Translations under genes and position numbers: made by a program | Assembly: GCA_020524525.2 (NCBI GenBank) | Contig: CP129018.1 | Span: 1,244,115 to 1,308,114 of the forward strand | DNA length: 64,000 nt | Origin: Bacillus tianshenii | GTDB taxonomy: Bacteria; Bacillota; Bacilli; Bacillales; Bacillaceae_N | Direction: 5' to 3' | Part shown: one piece after another, positions 24,882 through 33,861 of the stretch | How the letters are laid out: each line of letters opens with the position of its first letter | Numbering within the stretch: position 1 is the first letter of the stretch | Notes under the pieces: generated by a model | Told to the model about the DNA's origin: nothing | Seen by the model: only the letters and a program-made list of their open reading frames with translations | The model's database searches: none

Positions 24882-26021
24882 TTATTTTTCTTCCTTGTTT
24901 AAAGCGTTTAATGTCGGTGCTTCTTCTTGCATAACAGTTGGCGGATTAGCCTCTCGGTGTGGTTCAACATATAATTCACGAACTTCGTGAAGCATCCAGC
25001 CCATTAACGCCACGACGATGAGGAAAGAAGTTGCTGCTAAATTCACCCAACGCTTCGCATCCGTTCTCATGACTAAATATAAGAAAAATGTGAGCAGCAT
25101 CGTGACTGCAATTGAAGCGATGAGCAACCCTGTTAAGAAGGAATCTCCTCCCATATACAGAAGCATTTTATCTGTTTCAAGGCTGACAAGCACGAGGCTT
25201 CCGAATATAAATTGTAAAATTGTTGTCCAGAAGGTCATGCTGATACCGAACCTTTTACCTGCATTGTAAATAGGTGCTTCTTTGTTTTCTTTTTCAGTCG
25301 TAGCAGCTGTTTCCGACTGCGCACTTGAATCGTTTTCGTTCAGTGATGCATGTAATTTACTGAGTTGTCGGCGGTTCCATAAGTACATGAAAATGCCCAT
25401 TACTGCAAAACTAGTTAATATAAAGTGGGCGTAACGCTGCCAAATTTGCGGGTAGTAGAACAGGCTATGGAAAAAGCCATTCGCCCCAGACCACATTTCA
25501 GGGTAGAGCATAGATACGATATTTACGATAAAGATGAGTGGAATGAATAAAAGAATAAGTGTACCTGACAAACCGAACATTAAGTGTATGCCTTTATTCC
25601 GCTTCAATCGCACCCACGTAAATTTATACGCGTATAACAGTAAGAAAGCAATTGTTAACAGCAAGATAATACTTAGCCATGCCTTCCCGATTAAAATGGT
25701 AGACGGGTAAAAAAACTGTGTGTAAATAACGCTGATAAGCAGCAATGGTGCTACGCCGAGCACAACAGCAATACTTTTAAAAATTGACGTTTGGGTGGCC
25801 AGCTGAAAGGCAAGTCTGTCATATACTTTTTGCTTTGTAATGATCCCTTTTATTTCATGATATACAGCAAAGACAGCACCCGATAATGTCATGTTCACAA
25901 AGATGATATGAAGCAAAAAGCTGAAAACGATTAAAAACTTGAAAAAAGGCACGTTTCCGGGAATCGGAAGCTCAAAATCATTTGGAATGAACGTTGCTTG
26001 GAGGTAGATGAATGATTTCAT
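24882..26021 (-). CDS. Multi-pass membrane protein resembling a cytochrome b/bd-type subunit
   Basis: The protein has 379 residues and about eight membrane segments. Several segments carry histidines that could bind haem (FLLHIIFVN, FFHSLFYYP, RYAHFILTSF, WMLHEV), and the FYYPQIWQRYAHFILTSFAV stretch recalls membrane cytochromes annotated as ubiquinol oxidase subunit I-like. A polar loop at about 230-255 is serine/glutamate-rich. It starts 22 bases after a gene whose tail resembles a c-type cytochrome. A role in quinol or sulfur-compound electron transfer is plausible from that context. I cannot name the family with certainty. Confidence 0.6.
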   Translation of the reverse strand: MKSFIYLQATFIPNDFELPIPGNVPFFKFLIVFSFLLHIIFVNMTLSGAVFAVYHEIKGIITKQKVYDRLAFQLATQTSIFKSIAVVLGVAPLLLISVIYTQFFYPSTILIGKAWLSIILLLTIAFLLLYAYKFTWVRLKRNKGIHLMFGLSGTLILLFIPLIFIVNIVSMLYPEMWSGANGFFHSLFYYPQIWQRYAHFILTSFAVMGIFMYLWNRRQLSKLHASLNENDSSAQSETAATTEKENKEAPIYNAGKRFGISMTFWTTILQFIFGSLVLVSLETDKMLLYMGGDSFLTGLLIASIAVTMLLTFFLYLVMRTDAKRWVNLAATSFLIVVALMGWMLHEVRELYVEPHREANPPTVMQEEAPTLNALNKEEK

Positions 26022-26043
26022 TCTACTGTTCTCCTTTCGCCAT

Positions 26044-26796
26044 TTAGCTTTCAGATTTAGCTACAGATTTTGTGATAAAATGAGCAAGTGCGTCACGCTC
26101 TTCTTCTGTTCCAACAAACGGCGGCATGAAAGGCCTTGCTTCATGCATCGTTGCGATATAATTAGAAAGCGCTTCTTCCGGCCAGCCGGCTACTCGTTCA
26201 CTGTATGCTCTTTTCTTTCGCCATGATAAAATGAAGCCGATAATGACAAGGACAATTCCAATGTAAAAAGGTTCTGGACTTAAGGAATAAGTTGATGCAA
26301 CATAGCCTGATACTGCTGCCATTACCGCAACGCCTGTATACCCAGCAAATTCATTGAACCCAACAGCCAGTCCTCTTTGTGTTGATTTAGCAAGGTCGAC
26401 CTTCATATTAACGGTCATCGACCAAGTTAAAGCTTGGTTAATACCGAGAAGAATGTTCGCGACAACAATGACCCACCAAACATGAGCGAAAATGACCAAA
26501 ATAGGAACAAACAACCCGACAGCCCAGCCAATAAGAAGCACTTGCTTTCTACCCATTCGATCAGCAAGACTACCTGTAAAGAAATTCATGATTGCTTTTG
26601 AAAAACCAAAGCTGACAATAAAGGACAGAGCAGCACTTATAGATGCTAATCCAAAACGTTCTTCTCCTATAATCGGTAATATCGTTCTTTCCAAACCGAC
26701 CATCGAGCCTACAAATAAATTAATGACTACTAATAAGACAAATTGTGCAATATTTTCTTTCACACCTACTTGAGTTTGAGTCGATTGGTTATTCAT
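26044..26796 (-). CDS. Half MFS transporter fused to a c-type cytochrome tail (deletion chimera)
   Basis: Residues 1 to about 190 are the C-terminal-type six-helix half of, or a truncated, MFS transporter, with the loop motif GSLADRMGRKQVLL and six membrane segments. From about AYSERVAGWPEE the sequence changes character: ALSNYIATMHEARPFMPPFV, then GTEEERDALAHFI, the methionine-ligand end of a class I c-type cytochrome. No CxxCH haem site is present. ATG 26796 follows AAGAGGTGATGAAG. The frame is continuous, so a deletion probably joined an MFS gene to the end of a cytochrome c gene that once preceded the next membrane gene. It is likely non-functional. Confidence 0.7.
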   Translation of the reverse strand: MNNQSTQTQVGVKENIAQFVLLVVINLFVGSMVGLERTILPIIGEERFGLASISAALSFIVSFGFSKAIMNFFTGSLADRMGRKQVLLIGWAVGLFVPILVIFAHVWWVIVVANILLGINQALTWSMTVNMKVDLAKSTQRGLAVGFNEFAGYTGVAVMAAVSGYVASTYSLSPEPFYIGIVLVIIGFILSWRKKRAYSERVAGWPEEALSNYIATMHEARPFMPPFVGTEEERDALAHFITKSVAKSES

Positions 26797-26884
26797 CTTC
26801 ATCACCTCTTAAAAAGAACCAAAAGAACCTGATTCAGTAATCAGGCTCTTTCTAAATGGTTATATTTCTTAATTCTCCTTACGT

Positions 26885-27544
26885 CTAATGAGTGATATTT
26901 TCTTTATACTGGTTCCATTCATGAATACCGGCTTCCAAGCGAGCGGCTTCGAAGCCTTCTGATTTCAAACGCTTTACAGCTTCGGTGGCATATACACAGT
27001 ATGGACCACGGCAATAAGCGATAATCTTTTGATTCTTCGGAAGGCTGCTTATATACTCATTCAATTCATCCATCGGGATAGAAATAGCTCCATCTAGGTA
27101 TCCATTTAGGTATTCTGCTTTCGGTCGAACATCGATGAGGACATGGCTCTCATCTTTCCTGCGTTCTATCCATTCCTCTAGTCCAATCGTTTCTAACTCA
27201 TTTCCTCTTACAATAAACTCTTCGCGTAGAAGGTTGATATCTGCTATTTGTTCTTCTGCAACAGATTTTATGGAGAATAAAAGTTCCGTAACTTTTGGGT
27301 TCGCTAATTGATAAATGGCATAATTTTTTTCTTTTTTATACGTTACTAAACGTGCTTCGAGCAATGTTTGTAAGTGTTTAGAAGTGTTTGCTGTTGACAT
27401 CTTCGTTTCCTTCGATAATGTTTCAACGGTTTTGGGTGACTGAGAAAGCAAATCCAGCAGTTCTAATCGCTTAGGGCTGGATAAAACCTTACCAATACGA
27501 GTGAATTCGTAATAAATTCGATCTTTAAAAGTTCTTGCATCCAT
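26885..27544 (-). CDS. ArsR-family regulator with C-terminal rhodanese domain
   Basis: The protein has 219 residues. Residues 1-95 form an ArsR winged helix (LSSPKRLELLDLLSQSPKTV, STANTSKHLQTLLEARLV). Residues about 110-215 are a rhodanese domain with VLIDVRPKAEYLNGYLDGAI and the active-site loop AYCRGPYC. Such fusions sense sulfur species such as persulfide or sulfide through the rhodanese cysteine; this is family knowledge, not shown here. ATG 27544 is preferred because the upstream ATG sits on the GGGA sequence. A matching palindrome lies upstream of this gene and of the divergent MFS gene. Confidence 0.9.
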   Translation of the reverse strand: MDARTFKDRIYYEFTRIGKVLSSPKRLELLDLLSQSPKTVETLSKETKMSTANTSKHLQTLLEARLVTYKKEKNYAIYQLANPKVTELLFSIKSVAEEQIADINLLREEFIVRGNELETIGLEEWIERRKDESHVLIDVRPKAEYLNGYLDGAISIPMDELNEYISSLPKNQKIIAYCRGPYCVYATEAVKRLKSEGFEAARLEAGIHEWNQYKENITH

Positions 27545-27572
27545 GTAAACGCACATCCCTAAATTAAACTAG

Positions 27573-27588
27573 TCAACTTATTAGTTGA
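27573..27588. promoter_or_regulatory. Operator-like palindrome upstream of the ArsR-rhodanese gene
   Basis: TCAACTTATTAGTTGA has six-base arms TCAACT/AGTTGA and lies 29 bases before the start codon. A close relative lies before the divergent MFS gene. ArsR proteins bind palindromes of this size. Confidence 0.6.
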
Positions 27589-27731
27589 ATAGTATCATTC
27601 ACTATCAAGTTTTGTAAAGGATCAAAAGAACATCATGGCCACATAATCTTGCTAAATCCGAAAACTGCATATGTAACAAATGGAGGTAAAGGAATTGACA
27701 AAGCGCATGTTTATACTTAAAATTCAATCAT

Positions 27732-27747
27732 TCAATTAATTAGTTGA
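27732..27747. promoter_or_regulatory. Operator-like palindrome upstream of MFS gene
   Basis: TCAATTAATTAGTTGA differs from the 27573 site at two positions. It lies 70 bases before the chosen MFS start. The pair suggests co-regulation of both directions by the ArsR-rhodanese protein. Confidence 0.55.
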
Positions 27748-27817
27748 TTAGATTTCAGGTGATATAAGATTGTCTGGATTGAGACAATACAAATGGGGGA
27801 TAAGAAGGTGTTTAGAA

Positions 27818-29083
27818 GTGGAAAGTAGGGTGCAGGAATCAGTGCAAAGTTACATAGATACTCCTGCTAATCTAAATAAGTTGTATAAGCAAGTACTAGT
27901 TGTGGTAAGTATCTCGCAAATATTTGGAGGGGCTGGCTTAGCAGCTGGTATCACTGTAGGTGCGCTCTTAGCTCAACAAATGCTTGGTACAGATGCCTTT
28001 GCAGGAGTTCCGGCAGCTTTATTTACGTTAGGTTCAGCAGGCGCAGCTTTAATTGTAGGACGGATATCTCAACGTCACGGCCGACGAACAGGCCTAGCAT
28101 TGGGTTTTATTGTAGGCGGACTTGGTTCAATTGGAGTGATCATTGCCGCCTTGTTGAATAGTGTCATTCTTTTATTTGCTTCTTTGCTGATTTATGGTGC
28201 AGGGACTGCGACAAATTTGCAGGCTCGTTATGCAGGAACTGACTTAGCCAATCAGAAACAAAGAGCGACTGCTATTAGCGTTACAATGGTTATGACAACA
28301 TTTGGCGCTGTTGCAGGTCCGAATTTAGTGGGTGTGATGGGGGAAGTAGCGATTTTGATTGGTGTTCCAGCACTTGCAGGGCCCTTCATTTTATCTGCGT
28401 CTGCATATATCCTAGCTGGTCTTGTACTCTTTATAATGTTGCGTCCAGACCCTCTGTTAATTGCGAACGAAATAGCAGTATATAAAAGAGAAAATAAGTA
28501 TGATATTGAATTAGATGCGATTGATAAAACAATAAACAAAAGAGGACTTGCGGTTGGAGCGACGGTCATGGTTCTAACCCAAATTGTGATGGTTGCCATC
28601 ATGACTATGACCCCTGTTCATATGGAACATCATGGCCATGGCTTATCTGAAGTCGGAATTGTGATAGGTTTTCATATCGGCGCGATGTATCTTCCTTCAC
28701 TTATTACTGGCGTCCTCGTTGATAAAGTAGGACGAACAGCGATGAGTATAGCAGCAGGTGTTACCTTGTTATTTGCTGGTTTATTAGCTGCATTTGCACC
28801 AGGGGATTCTGTTGTTCTAATCGTAATCGCTCTTTCCTTGCTTGGTTTAGGCTGGAACTTTGGCTTAATTAGTGGGACGGCTCAAGTTGTTGATTCGACA
28901 GAGCCTGCCACACGTGCAAAAACGCAAGGGACACTTGATGTTCTTATTGCTTTAGCAGGTGCTTCTGGCGGAGCTCTTTCTGGAATGGTAGTAGCTAACA
29001 CAAGCTTCGCTGTCTTATCTTTAGCGGGAGGGCTTTTATCACTAGCTCTTATTCCTGTAGTAATTTGGTCTAGGAGAGGTTAA
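27818..29083 (+). CDS. MFS transporter
   Basis: The protein has 421 residues and twelve membrane segments. The loop 2-3 motif is GRISQRHGRRTGLALGF, and GAVAGPNLVG resembles motif C. GTG 27818 follows AAGAAGGTG at good spacing; a TTG 16 codons upstream is possible. It is divergent from the ArsR-rhodanese regulator, and both have the same operator-like palindrome. Exporters next to such regulators often handle sulfur oxyanions or metals, but the substrate cannot be told. Confidence 0.85.
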   Translation: MESRVQESVQSYIDTPANLNKLYKQVLVVVSISQIFGGAGLAAGITVGALLAQQMLGTDAFAGVPAALFTLGSAGAALIVGRISQRHGRRTGLALGFIVGGLGSIGVIIAALLNSVILLFASLLIYGAGTATNLQARYAGTDLANQKQRATAISVTMVMTTFGAVAGPNLVGVMGEVAILIGVPALAGPFILSASAYILAGLVLFIMLRPDPLLIANEIAVYKRENKYDIELDAIDKTINKRGLAVGATVMVLTQIVMVAIMTMTPVHMEHHGHGLSEVGIVIGFHIGAMYLPSLITGVLVDKVGRTAMSIAAGVTLLFAGLLAAFAPGDSVVLIVIALSLLGLGWNFGLISGTAQVVDSTEPATRAKTQGTLDVLIALAGASGGALSGMVVANTSFAVLSLAGGLLSLALIPVVIWSRRG

Positions 29084-29096
29084 TAAATAGAGAGAA

Positions 29097-29140
29097 AAGG
29101 GTCTGAATTTGGAATATCCCAAACTCAAACCCTTTTTTAT
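29097..29140. terminator. Bidirectional terminator
   Basis: AAAAGGGT with an inner TTTGG/CCAAA pairs with ACCCTTTT and runs into T6. It separates convergent genes. Confidence 0.8.
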
Positions 29141-29155
29141 GTTGTAAAATATCTT

Positions 29156-29596
29156 CTACCAGCGATATGCACCTTCACACGTATTAGCCTCTGGTTCATA
29201 ATAACAATGTTCTTTAAATTGTCCTGTGAACGGCTGACCGTACCATTGAGAAGGGCATGCTCCATACGGATTAAAATACCAAAGAGCATATTTTGAAGGG
29301 TGTTGTCTCCAATAGTTTAAGTTTTGTCTGGCTAATCTTTTTTCAACACTTCTTGCTCTGTTATAAAAAACGTTACCTTTTTGCACTGCTTCAAAAGAAT
29401 AATTTCCTCCCTGCACTTGAAAAATCACTTGCCGTATTGTCCTTAAATCTTTAAAGTCTAAACAATTCGCTTTTAGTCGATTTACAATCACATTACCGAC
29501 CATTAGCATTCCTAGTCGCCCTTCACCTTCAGCTTCTGCTCTCATCATCCTCGCCATTAAAGCAACATCACTGTCTGTATATTTTACTCTTGGCAT
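29156..29596 (-). CDS. cwlJ: Spore cortex-lytic cell wall hydrolase, CwlJ/SleB family
   Basis: The protein has 146 residues with no signal peptide, as in CwlJ. The hydrolase_2 domain reads DVALMARMMRAEAEGEGRLG (catalytic glutamate), VGNVIVNRLKANC, VQGGNYSFEAV, then HPSKYALWYFNPYGACPSQW. CwlJ degrades cortex peptidoglycan during germination and is made in the mother cell. Its usual partner gerQ is not next to it here. ATG 29596 follows AGAGGTGATGAAAG. Confidence 0.88.
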   Translation of the reverse strand: MPRVKYTDSDVALMARMMRAEAEGEGRLGMLMVGNVIVNRLKANCLDFKDLRTIRQVIFQVQGGNYSFEAVQKGNVFYNRARSVEKRLARQNLNYWRQHPSKYALWYFNPYGACPSQWYGQPFTGQFKEHCYYEPEANTCEGAYRW

Positions 29597-29750
29597 CTTT
29601 CATCACCTCTAAGAGAAGTGTATGAATTGAGCTTGCAAAAATGTAGGTTTTGGATAATTTTCGAGGATTTGATTGTCGAGTAAGTGGTTTTTTGTAATAA
29701 TTGGAATGAAGTGAACTGGTCGACTTACAAAAATTATGGGAGCGGGAACT

Positions 29751-30407
29751 ATGAGACAATCATTTATTTTCGATATGGATGGGACACTATTTCAAACAGA
29801 TAAAATATTAGAGTTATCTCTTGAGAACACGTTTGAATATTTAAGGTCCTTAAATTTATGGGAGGCAGAAACGCCAATTCAAAAATATCGTGAAATTATG
29901 GGTGTACCCTTACCAACTGTATGGGCAACTTTATTACCGAGTCATTCAAGTAAGGTTCGGGAGCAAGCAAATGATTTCTTTCAAGGGAAATTAATTGAAA
30001 ACATAAAAAATGGGAGAGGCGCCTTGTATCCAAATGTTGTTGAACTGTTTCGTTATTTAAAAGAGAATGATTGTTTCATATACATAGCGAGTAATGGATT
30101 AATGGAATATTTGAAGACCATTGTAAGCTACTATAAGTTAGATCAATGGGTTACAGAAACATTTAGTATTCAGCAAATCAAGTCGCTTGATAAAACAGAA
30201 TTAGTTCAGATGATTATAAAAAAATATAATATAGAAAAAGCAGTAGTAATTGGAGACCGCTTATCTGATATAAAGGCAGCAGAGCATAATGGGTTATTAG
30301 CAGTAGGTTGTAACTTTGACTTTGCCCGAGAAGATGAACTTGCTCAAGCAGATATTGTAATTGATGATTTAATGGAGTTAAAATCAATAAAAATTAATGC
30401 AAGTTAG
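29751..30407 (+). CDS. HAD-family hydrolase (phosphoglycolate phosphatase-like)
   Basis: The protein has 218 residues from ATG 29751, preceded by GGGAGCGGG; ATG 29736 is an alternative. HAD motif I is FDMDGTLFQTD, motif II IASNG, motif III lysine in KSLDKTELV, and motif IV VVIGDRLSDIKAA. The cap between motifs I and II is helical (class I). It should dephosphorylate a small phosphometabolite in the cytoplasm. The true substrate is unknown. A GNAT gene follows 46 bases later. Confidence 0.88.
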   Translation: MRQSFIFDMDGTLFQTDKILELSLENTFEYLRSLNLWEAETPIQKYREIMGVPLPTVWATLLPSHSSKVREQANDFFQGKLIENIKNGRGALYPNVVELFRYLKENDCFIYIASNGLMEYLKTIVSYYKLDQWVTETFSIQQIKSLDKTELVQMIIKKYNIEKAVVIGDRLSDIKAAEHNGLLAVGCNFDFAREDELAQADIVIDDLMELKSIKINAS

Positions 30408-30453
30408 TTCAAACTGAAATAAAATTATCAACTTTGGTTAGGAGAGAACGTAT

Positions 30454-30897
30454 ATGGAAACATATCAAGCTACAATTGAGGATCTAGAAGGGGTAACAAA
30501 TTTGTTTAATATGTATCGGGTGTTTTATGAACAGCCTTCAGATTTAGAAGGTGCAAAGAGTTACATAAAAGAACGCTTGGAAAGAAAGGATTCAGTCATA
30601 TTTGTAGTTAAACATCAACAAGAGTACTTAGGCTTTACCCAGCTCTATCCTACTTTCTCATCAATATCTATGAAAAGAGCATGGACCTTAAACGATTTGT
30701 ATGTAGATGTGAAGTCTAGAAAACAAGGAATTGGAGAGATTCTGCTGCAAAAAGCAAAAGATTATGCCGTTGAAACCCGAGCGTGTAGTATAAACCTTAG
30801 TACAGCTCCTGACAACTACAATGCTCAGAGGCTATACGAGAAAAATGGATACAAACGTGATGAACAGTTTTATCATTATGAATTGAATGTTAATTAA
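30454..30897 (+). CDS. GNAT-family N-acetyltransferase
   Basis: The protein has 147 residues forming one GNAT domain. The acetyl-CoA loop is VKSRKQGIGEILLQKAKDYA and the end of the fold is YNAQRLYEKNGYKRDEQFYH. It transfers an acetyl group from acetyl-CoA to an unknown amine. ATG 30454 follows AGGAGAGAACG. It may share a transcript with the HAD gene and ends at the terminator at 30936. Confidence 0.9.
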   Translation: METYQATIEDLEGVTNLFNMYRVFYEQPSDLEGAKSYIKERLERKDSVIFVVKHQQEYLGFTQLYPTFSSISMKRAWTLNDLYVDVKSRKQGIGEILLQKAKDYAVETRACSINLSTAPDNYNAQRLYEKNGYKRDEQFYHYELNVN

Positions 30898-30935
30898 ACC
30901 TAAATAAATTGGTAGTTAATTTAACACCTACTTGG

Positions 30936-30968
30936 GGCGTATCAATCAATGAGCGGATACGCCTTTTT
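30936..30968 (+). terminator. Terminator
   Basis: GGCGTATC pairs with GATACGCC and is followed by TTTTTATAT. Confidence 0.85.
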
Positions 30969-30996
30969 ATATAGCTTAAAGTCAGGTGGTGATAGT

Positions 30997-31173
30997 ATGT
31001 TTAAGAAAAGCATCAGGCTCCCTTTAATTTATTTTATAGGATCAATCATTTGCCAAATAGTCCTAAAAGGTAAAGTTAAGTGGCTAGATAGTATCGGAGT
31101 CTGTTTTATGATGTTCTTGTTTATTCTGTTATACGAATGGTCGAAAATCCCATATAGGTGGAAGGGTAAATAA
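30997..31173 (+). CDS. Small two-helix membrane protein
   Basis: The product has 58 residues with two hydrophobic segments (about 8-22 and 30-46) and a basic C-terminus. ATG 30997 follows AGGTGGTGATAG. No family is recognised. Confidence 0.6.
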   Translation: MFKKSIRLPLIYFIGSIICQIVLKGKVKWLDSIGVCFMMFLFILLYEWSKIPYRWKGK

Positions 31174-31262
31174 TTAGTAAGTAAATTTTATACTGAAGCT
31201 AATTGCAACAGAATGTTTGAGGGAGGTAATGGTTTTAAAATTTATACGCGGAGGAGAAATAG

Positions 31263-31784
31263 TTGCAAAAAAAATATAAAATCATAAACTATACTCTTGT
31301 TTTGTTTTTAATAATCTCGCTTTGTTTTAATTTTTATCTATATAAAGAAAAACAACACTTTATGGCTCAGGTCGGAGCAGAAAATCAATTAACAGTAAGA
31401 AAGACTATGAATAAGCTTAATGAGACTAGTGTTGACTTTTGGGTTTCCAGATTACAAAAAGAAAAGGGCGATGTTTATTTAGAAAGACACTTAGGGGAAC
31501 TCAGACAATTAAGTAAAGAGTTTCACAGGATGAGTGGAGAAATGTCGGCGATTGGGATGTTAATAGATGACATAATAAACAGTTATTCTGGGTTAATGAA
31601 TAAAAAACATGGTGAAGAGGTTGAGGGATATAAAAAAGAGATAGAAGAAAAAAGCAAGCTTATAAACAGGATATTAACTCAAATCGATTCTCACCTCGGT
31701 GAAAATGAAAAATTATGGTACAAAGAACTGTCAGGTTTTCAAACAGAAACTCAAAAGGATGTTTGGGAAGAATTTAAAGAATAA
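31263..31784 (+). CDS. Membrane-anchored coiled-coil protein, unknown
   Basis: The protein has 173 residues. Residues 8-27 form one membrane anchor; the rest is a highly charged helical domain that would lie outside the cell (KEKGDVYLERHLGELRQLSK, EVEGYKKEIEEKSKLINRIL). TTG 31263 follows GGAGGAGAAATAG. It belongs to a run of small membrane and lipoprotein genes between 31 and 35 kb. The function is not recognised. Confidence 0.65.
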   Translation: MQKKYKIINYTLVLFLIISLCFNFYLYKEKQHFMAQVGAENQLTVRKTMNKLNETSVDFWVSRLQKEKGDVYLERHLGELRQLSKEFHRMSGEMSAIGMLIDDIINSYSGLMNKKHGEEVEGYKKEIEEKSKLINRILTQIDSHLGENEKLWYKELSGFQTETQKDVWEEFKE

Positions 31785-31871
31785 AAAATCAAAATAAATA
31801 ATAACTGCACAATTGTAAACGACAAGAATTGCTACAAGCTGAATTAGGATTAAACCCTTAATAATCCTTGA

Positions 31872-31899
31872 GCTCAATTAGCTAAGAAGCTAATTGAGC
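31872..31899. terminator. Perfect 12-bp hairpin between convergent genes
   Basis: GCTCAATTAGCT pairs perfectly with AGCTAATTGAGC around AAGA. An outer pair AAACCCTTA (31853 on) and TAAGGGTTT (31915 on) encloses it. No T-run follows directly. It is probably a bidirectional transcript end. Confidence 0.5.
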
Positions 31900-31903
31900 G
31901 AGT

Positions 31904-32593
31904 TCACTCGGTTATAAGGGTTTCTATGTTTGCTGAATGAACCGCATCTGACTCGGGAATATAAAGGTACCTGTAGTTTGTAAACTCAGCTTTAATGTTT
32001 AAAGCATTTGAGTCATCAATCATTTTACTCTTATCAGCCAACGAATCTATGAGCTTGTTAGGGTTATTAATCATAAAAACAATAGCTCCTTTTTCCAAAT
32101 CCTTAATTGTTTTCGGTATTTTTGCAAGATATCCTGGTTGAACTCTAAATAAATAATTACCACTGGCTTTTGAAACAAAGACGTCCCCCTTCATAATGAA
32201 TTTTCCTTTAAATGTAATATCAATTTTGCTTTCTGAATCGCTATCGTTAATATTTTCAACTGTTAAATCACTTATTTTTTCACCTTTTGTGATTTGTTTT
32301 GGGTTAAAAATACCAAAGTTGTTATTGCTAACGTTATTTTCTAACAACTCTTTAATCACCTTTTGATAGTAAGAGATTTCATTATCTAAATGCTGGACTC
32401 TAGCATGTAAAGCTTCTCTGTTAGAACGGTTTTTTTCATTCGTATTTACTCTTAAGTCATTTAATTCTCGTTTTAATTCTTTGTTTTCTCGAGTTAACTC
32501 AGCAATGGATTTTACCGTTTTATCCTGATTGCAGCCTGTAAAAGTTAAGGTTAATAATAGGGATAGATATAACAGTAACATCCTATTAATCAC
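31904..32593 (-). CDS. Lipoprotein with coiled coil, unknown
   Basis: The protein has 229 residues from GTG 32593, which follows GGAGGTGATTTAT; upstream in-frame codons lack a ribosome site. Residues 1-20 form a lipoprotein signal ending LTFTGC. A coiled coil follows (ELTRENKELKRELNDLRVNT), then a beta-rich domain of about 120 residues (SKIDITFKGKFIMKGDVFVS). It should be anchored on the outer face of the membrane. No family is recognised. Confidence 0.65.
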   Translation of the reverse strand: MINRMLLLYLSLLLTLTFTGCNQDKTVKSIAELTRENKELKRELNDLRVNTNEKNRSNREALHARVQHLDNEISYYQKVIKELLENNVSNNNFGIFNPKQITKGEKISDLTVENINDSDSESKIDITFKGKFIMKGDVFVSKASGNYLFRVQPGYLAKIPKTIKDLEKGAIVFMINNPNKLIDSLADKSKMIDDSNALNIKAEFTNYRYLYIPESDAVHSANIETLITE

Positions 32594-32762
32594 ATAAATC
32601 ACCTCCGATATATTTCCAATATAATAAGCGTACATTAATTATAATATTATGTAAATATTGGAATTTCTATTGTTCAAGGAACTTCATTAAATGTTAATAT
32701 AAAATGTAAGGATACATAAAAATGGTTTTTATGTAATTTTTTTATTTTGTAGGAGGGCTTAG

Positions 32763-33710
32763 ATGAAAAAAATTCTATTATCAATGCTATTTGTTTTTAG
32801 TCTGTTTTGTAGTAATTCAACAGTGTCAGCTAAGACAATTAATGATACTGCCTACGTTGAAATCAATGTAAACGGTAAATTTATTCAAACAGATGCTAAG
32901 CCTTATTTTAAAGAACAACGTTTGTTGATTCCTATTCGAAGTCTTTCATCTATGAATCTTTCTTACCTTTGGGATAATTCTTCTAAAACTGCCATTATAC
33001 AAAATAAGATGGGAGATCTATTAGTAATCAAGAACAACAGTCAACAAGCGTATAAAAATAATCATAAAATTGAAATGGATGTTGCCACTAAATTACAAAA
33101 TGGTCGAGTGTTTGTTCCTATTCGGTTTGTTACTGAAAAATTGGGTTATCATGTGCGATATGAAAGTATTCGTAATATGGTGTTTATTACGTCAGAAGAC
33201 TATAAATTTAATAAAGATGCTTTAAATCAAGATGATAGCGTGTTAGCGCGTAGAGCTGCAATTTCTTTACCTTTAAATTTGGATTTTAAGCCGCTTGAAA
33301 GTGATAGTTTATACCATGAATATATCTTTCGAGTCGGCGAGACGAAAAAATATGTATACTATAATGGAAATATAGGTACTATAGTTGAAATTGAAGATGG
33401 AAGAGCTGTTGTGCAAGGCCAATTTGATTTTGGTGAAAGAATGAATGAAGAATTTGATCAAATCGCTGGCAAAATGACAAAGAAGAGTGTCCAGGACCCT
33501 TTTTTGGAAACTTATTTTCGGATTAAAAATGGAATCGAAGGTTATAAAGAAAATCGCGGTGAGGGAATGATGACAGCATACTATGAATACGAGCGTGGTA
33601 CCATGTATGACACAATACCTCTTGAGGGGGTACATACTAACATTATCCAAGGTTATAAGGACCTTGAATTAGAAGGTCCTAAAAAATATAGAAACTATAC
33701 TAATAATTGA
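32763..33710 (+). CDS. Secreted stalk-domain (copper amine oxidase N-terminal-like) protein
   Basis: The protein has 315 residues. Residues 1-23 are a signal peptide ending STVSAK. The stalk domain follows: EINVNGKFIQTDAKPYFKEQ, LLIPIRSLSSMNLSYLWD and GRVFVPIRFVTEKLGYHVRY, the paired VPIRx repeats of the copper amine oxidase N-terminal-like fold. The C-terminal half is an unrecognised mixed domain. Despite the family name, no oxidase is attached. ATG 32763 follows AGGAGGGC. A larger relative is at 61122. Confidence 0.8.
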   Translation: MKKILLSMLFVFSLFCSNSTVSAKTINDTAYVEINVNGKFIQTDAKPYFKEQRLLIPIRSLSSMNLSYLWDNSSKTAIIQNKMGDLLVIKNNSQQAYKNNHKIEMDVATKLQNGRVFVPIRFVTEKLGYHVRYESIRNMVFITSEDYKFNKDALNQDDSVLARRAAISLPLNLDFKPLESDSLYHEYIFRVGETKKYVYYNGNIGTIVEIEDGRAVVQGQFDFGERMNEEFDQIAGKMTKKSVQDPFLETYFRIKNGIEGYKENRGEGMMTAYYEYERGTMYDTIPLEGVHTNIIQGYKDLELEGPKKYRNYTNN

Positions 33711-33861
33711 GGTATAAGGCAAAAAAGTTCGTCTGCAAAAAAATCAAAGGATGTATTAAGACTCCCAGTTTAAAAGAGAGTAAAAAACATCATGGCATGT
33801 TTCATTAATGATGAATCGAACTCTTCAATTAAAGTGGTGTTATTTGATTAGATACGGAGGA

